From Aquihabitans sp. G128 (GTDB lineage: Bacteria > Actinomycetota > Acidimicrobiia > Acidimicrobiales > Iamiaceae): 64,000 nucleotides of DNA. The notes under the pieces were generated by a model that was not told where the DNA came from, ran no database searches, and saw only the letters and a program-made list of their open reading frames with translations. Location of the stretch: the NCBI RefSeq assembly GCF_019048865.1, contig NZ_CP077604.1, forward strand, positions 3,224,001-3,288,000, in the 5' to 3' direction. The position numbers were made by a program, and so were the translations under genes. Of the stretch, positions 45,895-54,771 are shown piece by piece (positions within the stretch are counted from its first letter, which is position 1; each line of letters begins with the position of its first letter).

Positions 45895-46445
45895 AGTTCC
45901 CGGCCTCCAGCTCCCCCCGCGACGGCGACGAGCTCTCGCAGCCCCGCCGCCCCGGCGCGTTCGGTCGGACCTACGACCCCGACGCCTTCGGCCGCTTCGC
46001 CGAGGCCATCGCCCGCACCCTCGGCACCGGGCGCTTCCTCGTCATCCAGACCATCATCGTCGGGGCCTGGATCACGCTGAACGCCTTCGCGTGGCAGCTC
46101 CGCTGGGACAAGTACCCGTTCATCCTGCTGAACCTGGCGTTCTCCACCCAGGCCGCCTACGCCGCGCCGCTCATCCTCCTCGCCCAGAACCGCCAGGACG
46201 ACCGCGACCGCGCCCAGTCCCAGGACGACCGCGACGTGAACGCCCGCACCCAGGCCGACACCGAGTACCTGGCCCGAGAGCTCTCCTCGGTCCGCCTCAC
46301 CCTGGCCGACGTCGTCACCGCCGACGACCTGCGCCAGGCCGTCGACCGCGTCGGCCAGGCGTTGGAGGACCTGAACGAGCGGCTCGACGAGCTCCTGCCC
46401 GCCCCCACCGCCGAAGACCGGCCCGACGACGGGACCCCCGCATGA
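45891..46445 (+). CDS. DUF1003 membrane protein
   Basis: A 184-residue protein with two TM helices: FLVIQTIIVGAWITLNAF and a second ending PLILLAQNRQDDRDR. The DUF1003 pattern is clear: FLNLxFSTQAAYAAPxIxxxQ, here LLNLAFSTQAAYAAPLILLA. The C-terminal third is a charged coiled-coil-like helix (LRQAVDRVGQALEDLNERLD). The ATG overlaps the MgtE-like gene stop, and its stop overlaps the next ATG, so three genes are chained. In other actinobacteria the same pair is conserved. Function unknown. Confidence 0.9.
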   Translation: MKFPASSSPRDGDELSQPRRPGAFGRTYDPDAFGRFAEAIARTLGTGRFLVIQTIIVGAWITLNAFAWQLRWDKYPFILLNLAFSTQAAYAAPLILLAQNRQDDRDRAQSQDDRDVNARTQADTEYLARELSSVRLTLADVVTADDLRQAVDRVGQALEDLNERLDELLPAPTAEDRPDDGTPA

Positions 46446-48000
46446 CCTTCGATCGCCGGTGGGCCCGCTCGGCCCTCGCCACCCTGCTCGCCGCCGGTGC
46501 CCTCGCCGCGTGCAGCACCTCGGGGAGCGACGCCACGCCGAAGACCACCACCACCGTGGCTCGGACCACCACCACCGCCGAACCGGACCGGTCGACCACC
46601 TCCACCACCGAGGCCGCCGCCACCACCACCACGGTCCCCGGCGCGAAGGAGCTCGACTGGAAGGACTGCGACGGCGGCTTCGAGTGCGCCACCCTCGAGG
46701 TGCCGGTCGACTACAAGGACCCCGAGGGCGACACCATCGCCCTCGCCCTCGCCCGCCGACCCGCCACCGACCCCTCGGAGCGCATCGGCTCGCTGCTGAT
46801 GAACCCCGGCGGCCCCGGCGGCTCGGCCGTCGACTTCATCGAGGGCAGCCCGCTGCCCAGCGAGCTCACGAAGCGCTTCGACATCGTGGGCTTCGACCCC
46901 CGCGGCGTGGGCCGCAGCGACCCGCTCGACTGCCGGAGCCACCTCCAGGAGATCTACCAGGTCGACCCCACCATGGAGGACCAGGCCGACAAGGACGCCT
47001 ACCTCAAGGCCTCCAAGGCGTTCGTCGACGAGTGCGCCAAGAAGTACAAGGACCTCCTGCCGTTCCTGGGGACGGTCAACGTGGCCCGCGACATGGACGA
47101 GGTCCGCAAGGCGCTGGGCGAGGAGAAGATCACCTACGTCGGCTACTCCTACGGCACGTCCATCGGCCAGCAGTACGCCAAGGCGTTCCCCACCCACGTG
47201 CGGGCGATGGTCCTCGACGGCGTGGTCGACTCCTCGGTCTCGGGCCTGCAGGCCGCGGCCGGCCAGGCCAAGGGCTTCACCCGCGCCCTCGACAACTTCG
47301 TCGCTGCGTGCGACGCCAACGACTGCGGGCTCAAGGAGCCGGCCGCCCAGGTGATCGACGAGGTCATCGCCGACGCCGAGCAGGCCCCCATCCCCGCCAA
47401 GCGAGCCGGTCGGCCGGCCACCCCCGGGGTCGTCGCCCTCGCCCTCGGCCAGGCCCTGTACTCCGAGACCCTGTGGCCGCAGCTGGCGCGAGCCCTGCAG
47501 CAGGCCGCCACCGGGAACGGCAACGGCCTCGTCGGCCTGGCCGACCAGTACCTGCAGCGCCAACCCGACGGCAGCTACCCGAACGGCTTCGAGATCTACT
47601 TCGCCGTGAGCTGCCTCGACTCGCCGTGGCCGAAGGACCCGAACGAGGTCTTCACCTACGCCAAGCTCGTCGCCGCCCAGTACCCACGGGTGGGCGAGGC
47701 GCTGGTGAACGACTACGTGCGCTGCGCCCTCTGGCCCGGCAAGCCCCAGCCGGTGACCCCGCTGACCGCGGCGGTGAAGGGCCTGCCCCCCCCGTGGTGG
47801 TCATCAGCACCACCGGCGACCCCGCCACGCCCTACGAGTCCGGCGTGAAGGTGGCCAAGCAGATCCCCGGCGCGGTGCTCATCACCAACGTCGGCGAGGG
47901 GCACACGATCTTCGCCCAGGGCAAGGCCTGCGTCGACGACGCGGTCACCACCTACCTGGTCGACCTCACCCCGCCGAAGGCGGGCCTCAAGTGCGAGTGA
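46442..48000 (+). pseudogene. TAP-like alpha/beta-hydrolase lipoprotein, frame disrupted at a run of eight C
   Basis: An exported serine peptidase of the tripeptidyl-aminopeptidase (TAP/SlpD) type. The signal peptide ends in a lipobox (ALAAC), followed by a Thr-rich linker. The oxyanion stretch is MNPGGPGGSA; the nucleophile elbow GYSYGTSIG is intact. The frame from ATG 46442 runs to the C8 tract at 47786-47793, after which the product continues in another frame with VVVISTTGDPATPYE (acidic residue), EGHTIFAQGKACVDDAV (His) and the stop at 48000. Removing or adding one base at the homopolymer restores a normal protein of about 519 residues. A sequencing error is the most economical explanation. 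ATGA overlap links it to the DUF1003 gene. Confidence 0.85.
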
Positions 48001-49587
48001 TCAGCCGGCCTGGTCGCCGGCCACCAAGCTCTCGAGGGTGAGCTCGGGCTGGTCGGCCACCAGCCGATCGAGCCAGTAGACGCTCTCGAACAGGGCGATG
48101 AGGGTGCCGTCGGCCTTGCCGAGGACGTCGACGCCGCGCATCGAGCGCAGCGCCGCCGCGCTGGCCGCGTCGGTGCGGCGGGCCACCGAGTAGGTGGTGG
48201 GGCTCAGCTCGACGGGAGCGCCGAACTCGTTCTCGAGCCGGTGCACCGCCACGTCGAACTGCATCGGCCCGACCGCGGCCAGCACGGGCGCCTGGTCCCC
48301 GGTGTCGGGGTCGCGCAGCACCTGCACCACGCCCTCCTCGTCGAGCTGGGCGATGCCCTTGCGGAACTGCTTGAACCGGCCGGTGTCGCGCACTCGGGCC
48401 ACCGAGAAGTACTCGGGGGCGAAGCTGGGGATCCGGGGGAACGTCACCGGCGACTCGAACCAGAGCGTGTCGCCCACCCGCACGTCGGTGGCGTTGACCA
48501 GGCCGACCACGTCACCGGGGTAGGCGAGGTCGACCGTCTCGCGGTCGGCGCCGTTCACCGAGTGGGCGTACTTGGTGGCGAACGGCTTGCCGGTGTCGGC
48601 GTGGGTGACCACCATGCCCCGCTCGAAGGTCCCGGAGTTGACCCGCAGGAAGGCGATGCGGTCGCGGTGGGACTTGTCCATGTTGGCCTGGACCTTGAAG
48701 GCGAAGCCGCTGAACGGCGCGCCGAGGTCGCGCACCGCACCGTCGATGTCGGGGCGGGCCGACGGCGCCGGAGCCAGGTCGATGACCGCGTCGAGCAGGA
48801 GCCGCACCCCGAAGTTGGTGAGCGCCGAGCCGAAGAAGGTGGGCGACATCTCGCCGCCCAGGAACAGCTCGTCGTCGTGGTCGAGGCCCATGGTCCCGAG
48901 CAGCTCGACCTCGTCGCGCGCCGTGAGCCAGGTCTGGCCCTCCTCGGCCTCGGCCCGCTCGGGGCTCACGACCTCCTCGGGCGCCTCGGTGGCGCCCCGG
49001 GCGGTGCGGGTGAAGCGGATGAAGTCGCCGGAGCGCCGGTCGACCACGCCGCGGAAGTCCCCGGCGATGCCGACCGGCCAGGTGACCGGGGCGGCCACCA
49101 CGCCGATCTTCTGCTCGATCTCGTCGAGCAGCTCGAGCGCCTCGTAGCCGGGGCGGTCCCACTTGTTGATGAAGGTGATGAGCGGCATCTGCCGGGCCTT
49201 CACCACCTCGAACAGCTTGAGGGTCTGCGGCTCGATGCCCTTGGCCGCGTCGAGCACCATCACCGCGGCATCGGCCGCGGCCAGCACGCGGTAGGTGTCC
49301 TCGGAGAAGTCGCGGTGGCCCGGGGTGTCGAGCAGGTTGACCACGCAGTCCCGATACGGGAACTGCAGCACCGTCGACGTGATGGAGATGCCGCGCTGCT
49401 GCTCCATCTCCATCCAGTCGGAGGTGGCCGACCGGCGATCGCCCCGCGCCTTGACGGCGCCGGCGCCACCGGAGAGGGCCCCGCCGTAGAGCAGGAACTT
49501 CTCGGTGAGCGTGGTCTTGCCCGCGTCGGGGTGGGAGATGATGGCGAAGGTGCGCCGGCGGGCGGCCTCGGCGGCAGGCGTGGTCAC
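48001..49587 (-). CDS. prfC: Peptide chain release factor 3
   Basis: A 528-residue translational GTPase that recycles RF1/RF2 from the ribosome. G1 is SHPDAGKTTLTEK, followed by the switch region GDRRSATSDWMEMEQQRG and G3 LLDTPGHRDFSEDTYR; G4 is NKWDRPG. The RF3-specific domains II and III follow (NGADRETVDLAYPGDVVGL; PMQFDVAVHRLENEFG). The stop lies directly against the stop of the convergent hydrolase gene with no gap. GTG start leaves a short ribosome-binding leader of GGAGCT-like sequence. Confidence 0.96.
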   Translation of the reverse strand: MTTPAAEAARRRTFAIISHPDAGKTTLTEKFLLYGGALSGGAGAVKARGDRRSATSDWMEMEQQRGISITSTVLQFPYRDCVVNLLDTPGHRDFSEDTYRVLAAADAAVMVLDAAKGIEPQTLKLFEVVKARQMPLITFINKWDRPGYEALELLDEIEQKIGVVAAPVTWPVGIAGDFRGVVDRRSGDFIRFTRTARGATEAPEEVVSPERAEAEEGQTWLTARDEVELLGTMGLDHDDELFLGGEMSPTFFGSALTNFGVRLLLDAVIDLAPAPSARPDIDGAVRDLGAPFSGFAFKVQANMDKSHRDRIAFLRVNSGTFERGMVVTHADTGKPFATKYAHSVNGADRETVDLAYPGDVVGLVNATDVRVGDTLWFESPVTFPRIPSFAPEYFSVARVRDTGRFKQFRKGIAQLDEEGVVQVLRDPDTGDQAPVLAAVGPMQFDVAVHRLENEFGAPVELSPTTYSVARRTDAASAAALRSMRGVDVLGKADGTLIALFESVYWLDRLVADQPELTLESLVAGDQAG

Positions 49588-49633
49588 GAAGGGAGCTCCA
49601 GAGCGGTTCGGGCGATGGCGGCGGTGGTCGCCG

Positions 49634-50071
49634 CTACGAGCCGCAGTCGGCGCAGCGGCCGAGCAGGTCGAGGCGGTGGTGGTCCGGGCGGAAGCCGGTG
49701 GTCTCGGCCACCCGCTCCATGGCGGCCTCGAGCGAGCGCTCGAGCCGGTCGGACACGGTGAAGTCGGTGACCAGCCCGCAGTTGGTGCAGATCAGGTGGT
49801 GGTGGTGGTGATCGGTGAGGTCCTCGGCCAGCTCGAAGCGGGCGAACTCGTCGGTGCCGGCCACCCGGTGCACCACGCCGCAGGTCTCGAGCACCGACAG
49901 GTTCCGGTACGCCGAGCTCTGCGCCAGGCCGCCCGCCACCAGGATCTCGGCTGCGGTCAGCGGCCGGTCGGCGTCGACGAGGGCATCGACGAGGCTGCGC
50001 CGACCGGAGGTGTAGCGCTGGTCGGCCCCCGTGAGCCGGGCGCTGATCGCGTGGTGGAGGTCATCGGCCAC
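49634..50071 (-). CDS. Fur family transcriptional regulator (Zur/Fur-like)
   Basis: A 145-residue metal-responsive repressor. The N-terminal winged helix has LTAAEILVAGGLAQSSAYRN, and the C-terminal domain has the histidine cluster DHHHHHLICTNCGLV and a second CADCG, i.e. two CxxC pairs for structural zinc. Sequence alone does not tell Zur from Fur or other specificities. GTG was chosen because TAGGGT lies exactly 6 bases before it (leaderless); a downstream ATG is in another frame. It ends 46 bases after the prfC start and in the same direction. Confidence 0.93.
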   Translation of the reverse strand: MADDLHHAISARLTGADQRYTSGRRSLVDALVDADRPLTAAEILVAGGLAQSSAYRNLSVLETCGVVHRVAGTDEFARFELAEDLTDHHHHHLICTNCGLVTDFTVSDRLERSLEAAMERVAETTGFRPDHHRLDLLGRCADCGS

Positions 50072-50077
50072 CCGTCC

Positions 50078-50083
50078 ACCCTA
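50078..50083 (-). promoter_or_regulatory. Leaderless -10 element (TAGGGT) of the Fur-family gene
   Basis: On the minus strand TAGGGT ends 6 bases before the GTG at 50071, identical in sequence and spacing to the kdpDE, histidine kinase and DNA methyltransferase promoters. No Shine-Dalgarno sequence fits in the gap. Confidence 0.6.
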
Positions 50084-50270
50084 CCGGGGGCCACCCGGCG
50101 CGGCCGGGGCCGAACCACCCACCGGAGCCCTCCACATCGGGGCGGAGCCTGCCGATGGGAACGGGACCCGCCTGGGCCGACGCCGGTTCGTAACGCTATC
50201 GTCACATCGCCACCGCCGGCCGCGACGGCTCCCCCTGGTCCACGCCGCCCGATCACGAGGATCTCGACCC

Positions 50271-51695
50271 ATGAGCTGTGCCTGCCACCCTGACCCCGCC
50301 GACCGTGGGCCCGCCGAAGCCGCCGGCGTGAGCCGCCGGGCCGTCATCGCCGGTGGCCTGGCCGCCGGCCTGGTGCCCGCACTGGGCTGGGCCGGCACCG
50401 CCGGCGCGGCGCCCCGGGGCGCCGACGACGGCACGGGCACCGCCGAGGGCACCGGCCCCGGGCCCACCACCAACGACTTCGGCTTCCTGCCGCCCCGCCC
50501 GGCCACCGAGGTCCACCAGCAGAACATCATGTTCCCGGTGCTGCCCGACGCCACCCTGGGCAAGGCCACCTGGACCGACACCTACCTCGCCCCCCGCAGC
50601 AACGGCCGCAAGCACGAGGGCCAGGACCTCATGGGCAAGAAGCTGCTGAAGCTGCTGGCCTGCGTCGACGGCACCGTGGTCGAGCTCCGCTACGAGACCG
50701 GCGGCAACTCCCTCTACATCAAGGGGGTCGACGGCTACTACTACTGCTACCTGCACATCAACAACGACACGCCCGGCACCGACGACGGCAAGAACCCAGC
50801 GGCCTACGCCTTCGCTCCCGGCCTCGCCATCGGCTCCGTGGTCAAGCGGGGCCAGCACGTGGCCTTCCTCGGCGACAGCGGCAACGCCGAGGCCACCGGC
50901 TCGCACTGCCACTTCGAGATCCGCCTCCCCAACGCCAAGTGGTACAACGCCGCCGCCTGCAACGCGAAGTACTCCCTGCAGGCGGCCGAGCCCGCCAAGC
51001 TGCGGGCCCCGGTCGGCCCCGAGGCCTTCGCCCCGGCCGCCGGCGCCAAGCCCTTCGCCCAGCGCCAGGCCGACGACTTCCTCGGCGCCGTGCCGTCGCA
51101 GGCGTGGCTGACCTCGGCCATCTCCAACCTCGAGGGCGGCACGATCTCGCCCGACGCGTTCATCGAGAGCCAGCTCGCCACCGGCCGGGTCCAGGCCTTC
51201 ACCAACCCCGTCATGCGCCTCTACCTCGCCGCCTTCGGCGGGATCCCGGCCTACGACGGCGTCCTGTACTGGGTCCGCCAGTGCCGGGCGGGGCTCACCC
51301 TCGACAAGGCCGCCACCGGCATCGTCGACTCGGCGAAGTTCACCACCCTCTGGGGCACGCTCTCGAACCGCGAGTTCGCCCGCCGCATCGAGCTGAACCT
51401 CAAGGGCGTCGAGCCCACCGCCGCCACTCTGGCCAACCTCACCGCCAAGCTCGACGGGGGCATGACCCGCCCGGCGCTGGCCCGCGAGCGCTGCGAGGAC
51501 AGCACCTACCGGCCCACCATCGCCAACAAGATCCGCGTGCTGACCATCTACCACGCCATGCTCCACCGGGCCCCCGAGGCCAACTGGTGGACCACGTGGT
51601 CCGACCGCGACCGCACCAGCGCCACCGGCCTGGGCGACCTCATCCGGTCCATCCGCACCGGCGGCGAGTACGCCAAGCGCTTCCCCGCCAAGTAG
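50271..51695 (+). CDS. Tat-exported M23 family metallopeptidase with DUF4214-like domain
   Basis: A 474-residue secreted protein. A twin-arginine signal (SRRAVIAGGLAAGLVPALG, about residues 23-41) is followed by the LytM/M23 domain with metal ligands in KHEGQDLMG (His, Asp) and GSHCHFEIRLP (HxH), which cuts peptidoglycan or acts as a hydrolase activator. The C-terminal 200 residues contain DUF4214-like helices (VMRLYLAAFGGIPAYDGVLYW; ILTIYHAMLHRAPEANWW-like segment), often found in surface or matrix proteins. The N-terminal CACHPD before the signal is odd. A TATCGT at about 50199 could be its -10. Confidence 0.88.
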   Translation: MSCACHPDPADRGPAEAAGVSRRAVIAGGLAAGLVPALGWAGTAGAAPRGADDGTGTAEGTGPGPTTNDFGFLPPRPATEVHQQNIMFPVLPDATLGKATWTDTYLAPRSNGRKHEGQDLMGKKLLKLLACVDGTVVELRYETGGNSLYIKGVDGYYYCYLHINNDTPGTDDGKNPAAYAFAPGLAIGSVVKRGQHVAFLGDSGNAEATGSHCHFEIRLPNAKWYNAAACNAKYSLQAAEPAKLRAPVGPEAFAPAAGAKPFAQRQADDFLGAVPSQAWLTSAISNLEGGTISPDAFIESQLATGRVQAFTNPVMRLYLAAFGGIPAYDGVLYWVRQCRAGLTLDKAATGIVDSAKFTTLWGTLSNREFARRIELNLKGVEPTAATLANLTAKLDGGMTRPALARERCEDSTYRPTIANKIRVLTIYHAMLHRAPEANWWTTWSDRDRTSATGLGDLIRSIRTGGEYAKRFPAK

Positions 51696-51830
51696 CGCCG
51701 GGCCCGGCCAGGCCGGGCCAGGCTCGGCCGATCGCCACCGCCACCTCCTGGCGAACCGGGCTGACATCTGGCCGCCCCGACGACCAGAACCCCACCCACC
51801 ACGGCGGGTGTCGGCGTCGACCGCTCGGGT

Positions 51831-54023
51831 TCAGGGCCGCGAGCGACGGGCGATGGCCCGGGCCCAGGCGCGGGCGCCCGCCCCGCTGGAGCGCAGCGAG
51901 GCGCGGGCCTGCTGGGCCGAACGGCGGGCGCGGAGGCGGACCGCTCGAGCCTGGTCGGTCACGCCTGCGGCCCGGGTCCGGATGGCGTGCCCGACAGCAC
52001 GGCGGGACGCGCCGGCGCGCTGGGCCGCCGACCGGAGGCTGGCGCCCACCGCTCGAGCCGGCGCGACCGCCGAGCGCAGCCCGGACCGGATCGCCCGTCC
52101 CGTCGACCGCACCGAGGACGTCGCGGCCCCACCAGCGCGCCGGAGCGCCGCCACCGCCGCTCGGGCACCGGCGGCGCCGGCAGCCGCAGCCGAACGGATC
52201 GGCGCCAGTGCAGCGCCGGCCAGGCGGCGGACCTGTCCCCACCCGCCCGCGATCGCCGCTGCCGACCCCCGGACCAGGCCTGCGGCGCCTCGGGCGATCG
52301 CCCGCACGGGTGCGACGCTCGCACGCAGCCCACGGCCAACGCTGCTCAGCACGACCTTCGTGCCGGCCCCGATCGCCGCCCCACCCCGCCGTACGGCTCC
52401 GACGAGGAGGACCGCGGGTCGCAGCCCGGCGCGTCCGATGGCCACCGCCGCCGCTCCGGCACGTCGGAGCCCCACGCCCGCCCCTCGTACGACGAGCGCC
52501 ACCGCTCGGCCGACGGCCTGCACCGGTGCGACGATCACCCGCACCGTCGCCCGGATCGCGGATCCGGCCTGCGCCACCAGCCCCCGCACGCCCCGACCGA
52601 CCGCCAGCAAGGGCGAGGCCACCGCACGAGCACCTGCCCGCACGGCCTCCCCCACCCGCTTCCCCAGCGCCCGCGCGCCGCGCCCCAACCGCCGCACCGG
52701 CACGGTGATCGCACGAGCACCCGCGGCCAACGCCGCCCCGACACCGCGCACCATCGCCACCACACCCCGACCCAGCTGCCGCAGCGGTGCCACGACGACA
52801 CGGGCACCGCTGCGCAACGCCACCCCGATCCGCCGCACCACCGCCACCGCACCCCGACCCAGCTGCCGCACCGGTAGGGCCACGCCACGAGCCGCGGCCC
52901 GCAGCGCAACGCCGACCCGCCGCACCAGAGCGACCGACCCCCGACCGAACGCCCGCACCGGCAGAGCCACCGCCCGCGCCCCGGCACGCAGCGCCACCCC
53001 GACCCGCCGCACCAGAGCGACCGCACCCCGGCCCAGCTGGCGCACCGCCGCAGCCACGCCACGGGCGCCGCCCCGCAGCGCAACGCCGACCCGCCGCACC
53101 AGGGCGACCGACCCCCGGCCGAACGCCCGCACCGGCAGAGCCACCGCCCGCGCCCCGGCGCGCAGCGCCACCCCGATCCGCCGCACCAGAGCGACCGCAC
53201 CCCGACCGAGCTGGCCCATCGGAGCGACGACGACACGGAGGGCGGCACGGAGGGCGACGCCGACGCGCCGCACCAGGGCGACCGCACCCCGGCCCAGCTG
53301 GCCCGCCGCCGTCGCGATGGCCCGCCCCGCCGAGCGAACGGCGTGGTCCGCTCCTCGGCCGAGGGCCGCCAGGCTCCGACCTGCTCCAGCCAGCACCGCC
53401 CATGCGGCGCGGAAGGGCCGGGCGGCGCCCCGCACGAGCGCCGAGGCGGCGCGGTCGAAGGCGTCCTCGACCCGACGGCCCAGCTCCACCGCCCCGTGGC
53501 CGATGCCGGCGACGCCTCGGCCCAGGCCCTTGAGCGCCTCCCACCCGAGCACGAACGGCAGCAACGGCACGGCGAGGATGCGCCCCACCACGCCGATCTC
53601 CTGCTCCTCACCGGCCGGCGCCACCGTCCCGCCGGCCCGGGGCTGGGTCGGCGCCGAGCCCGACGACCGTGCCGGCGCGGTCGGTGCGCTCGACGTCGGA
53701 CCGCGCCGGGGTGGCGCGGCGACCTGCGCCACCGACGGGTCCGGCGCCGGCGCCACGCTCGAGGGTGCCGGCGCCGACGCGGGACCACGACGGGCCCCGA
53801 CTCGCGCCGGTGGGGGCTCGAGGTCGAACGGCCCCGGCCTCCGGGTGGGCTCACCGACCTCCCCGCTCGGCGGCACCGCCGCGGTCTGGCCCACCGGCTT
53901 GCCTGTCGCGGGGCCGGAGTCGGTCGCCGCGGGCGCGGCCGGAGGCGCCAACGCACCGGGCACCGCGGCCCCGGCACCCGCTCCGTCCCCGGCGGGGGCG
54001 GTCTGGCCCTCAGCCCCGCCCAC
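51831..54023 (-). CDS. Basic alanine/arginine-rich protein made of 29-residue tandem repeats
   Basis: A 730-residue protein. Residues about 1-130 are Pro/Ala-rich and probably disordered; residues 135-160 form a hydrophobic helix (VVGRILAVPLLPFVLGWEAL). The rest is a long, very basic series of amphipathic segments. The best repeats are 29 residues, QLGRGAVALVRRVGVALR with a tail such as AGARAVALPVR, alternating with AFGRGSVALVRRVGVALR. About eight are regular, with more diverged copies towards the C-terminus. There are no enzymatic motifs. The GTG start overlaps the end of the upstream two-TM gene by 14 bases. Together with the GyrB-like ATPase gene it forms a three-gene operon. Membrane or nucleic-acid binding is guessed from charge only. 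Confidence 0.72.
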   Translation of the reverse strand: MGGAEGQTAPAGDGAGAGAAVPGALAPPAAPAATDSGPATGKPVGQTAAVPPSGEVGEPTRRPGPFDLEPPPARVGARRGPASAPAPSSVAPAPDPSVAQVAAPPRRGPTSSAPTAPARSSGSAPTQPRAGGTVAPAGEEQEIGVVGRILAVPLLPFVLGWEALKGLGRGVAGIGHGAVELGRRVEDAFDRAASALVRGAARPFRAAWAVLAGAGRSLAALGRGADHAVRSAGRAIATAAGQLGRGAVALVRRVGVALRAALRVVVAPMGQLGRGAVALVRRIGVALRAGARAVALPVRAFGRGSVALVRRVGVALRGGARGVAAAVRQLGRGAVALVRRVGVALRAGARAVALPVRAFGRGSVALVRRVGVALRAAARGVALPVRQLGRGAVAVVRRIGVALRSGARVVVAPLRQLGRGVVAMVRGVGAALAAGARAITVPVRRLGRGARALGKRVGEAVRAGARAVASPLLAVGRGVRGLVAQAGSAIRATVRVIVAPVQAVGRAVALVVRGAGVGLRRAGAAAVAIGRAGLRPAVLLVGAVRRGGAAIGAGTKVVLSSVGRGLRASVAPVRAIARGAAGLVRGSAAAIAGGWGQVRRLAGAALAPIRSAAAAGAAGARAAVAALRRAGGAATSSVRSTGRAIRSGLRSAVAPARAVGASLRSAAQRAGASRRAVGHAIRTRAAGVTDQARAVRLRARRSAQQARASLRSSGAGARAWARAIARRSRP
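52660..53355 (-). repeat. Array of 87-bp tandem repeats encoding 29 residues each
   Basis: The phrase CGCACCA(G/C) recurs exactly every 87 bases, at 52747, 52834, 52921, 53008, 53095, 53182 and 53269 on the plus strand, with a degenerate copy at 52660. Units at 52921-53094 and 53095-53268 are nearly identical as 174-base pairs, a higher-order duplication that must be recent. Repeats further out have decayed at the DNA level but keep the 29-residue period in the protein. Confidence 0.85.
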
Positions 54024-54747
54024 GGCGGCCGCCTCGGAGCTCGTCGCGGATGGCCTCCAGCCGACGCAGGGTGCTCGCGGGATCGAGCCGATCGAGCTCG
54101 TCGCGGGCGGCCACCACGGCGTCGGCATCCGCGGTCGCACCGGGCTCGGCGTCCGGCGCGGCAGGCAGGGCGCGGAGCTCGGCCACCAGCGCCTCGATCG
54201 CCACCGTCCGCTCCTCGACGTAGCCGACCTCGCGGTCGGTCCCCGGCGCACGGCCGTCGAGCAACGACGCCGCCTCGAGGACCGCGCCGTGGCCGGCCGC
54301 CACCGCCGCGCTCGCCGCGCCCGCCACCTCCAGCAGCGCGCCGTAGGCCGCCGCCAACCGCCGCCCGACCTCGCTGCCGACGTCGAGCGGCACCCCGGTG
54401 GCCAAGGCTGCGCTCGTCCGACGACCAGCACGCAGCTGCCGGCCCCGCCGCCAGGCGCTGCGCACCGGCAGCACGCAGCCCAGTCCGGCGGCGAGGATGC
54501 CGATCACCAGGACGAACGTCGAGCCCCCGAGCAGCCCCCACGCCACCAGGGCCAGCCCGCCCGCCACCAGCGTGGCGTCGAACCAGCCCGGGCCGCCCTC
54601 GACGTCAGGCAGCAGGTCGTCGATCAGCTCGTCGAGCTCGTCTCGTGACCGGCCGGGCGCGGTCTCGAGTGGCCGCAGCGGCCCCGGCTCGCGCGGCACC
54701 ACCACCACCGCCCTGCCGTCCTGGACCCCCCGGTCGTCGTCAGCCAT
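54010..54747 (-). CDS. Two-TM protein with helical C-terminal domain, middle gene of the GyrB-like operon
   Basis: A 245-residue protein with an acidic N-terminus (RSRDELDELIDDLLPDVEGG), two close TM helices (ATLVAGGLALVAWGLLGG and TFVLVIGILAAGLGCVLPV, about residues 58-98) and an alanine-rich, coiled-coil-like cytoplasmic region (LRRLEAIRDELRGG near the end). No family recognised. GAGGAGGC 4 bases upstream supports the ATG. It begins 24 bases after the GyrB-like gene and its 3' end overlaps the repeat-protein gene, so all three are probably made together. Confidence 0.75.
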   Translation of the reverse strand: MADDDRGVQDGRAVVVVPREPGPLRPLETAPGRSRDELDELIDDLLPDVEGGPGWFDATLVAGGLALVAWGLLGGSTFVLVIGILAAGLGCVLPVRSAWRRGRQLRAGRRTSAALATGVPLDVGSEVGRRLAAAYGALLEVAGAASAAVAAGHGAVLEAASLLDGRAPGTDREVGYVEERTVAIEALVAELRALPAAPDAEPGATADADAVVAARDELDRLDPASTLRRLEAIRDELRGGRRGRG

Positions 54748-54771
54748 CGCCGCCTCCTCGCGACGACCGGT

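Noticed and set aside
50110-50160. GCCGATGG with a weak TCCACATC upstream, before the M23 peptidase gene
   Set aside because: The spacer is 12 rather than 11 and the -35 match is poor; more than 100 bases separate it from the start codon.
52660-53355. CRISPR-like array
   Set aside because: The repeats are 87-base units in frame with a protein-coding gene, with no spacers and no cas genes.
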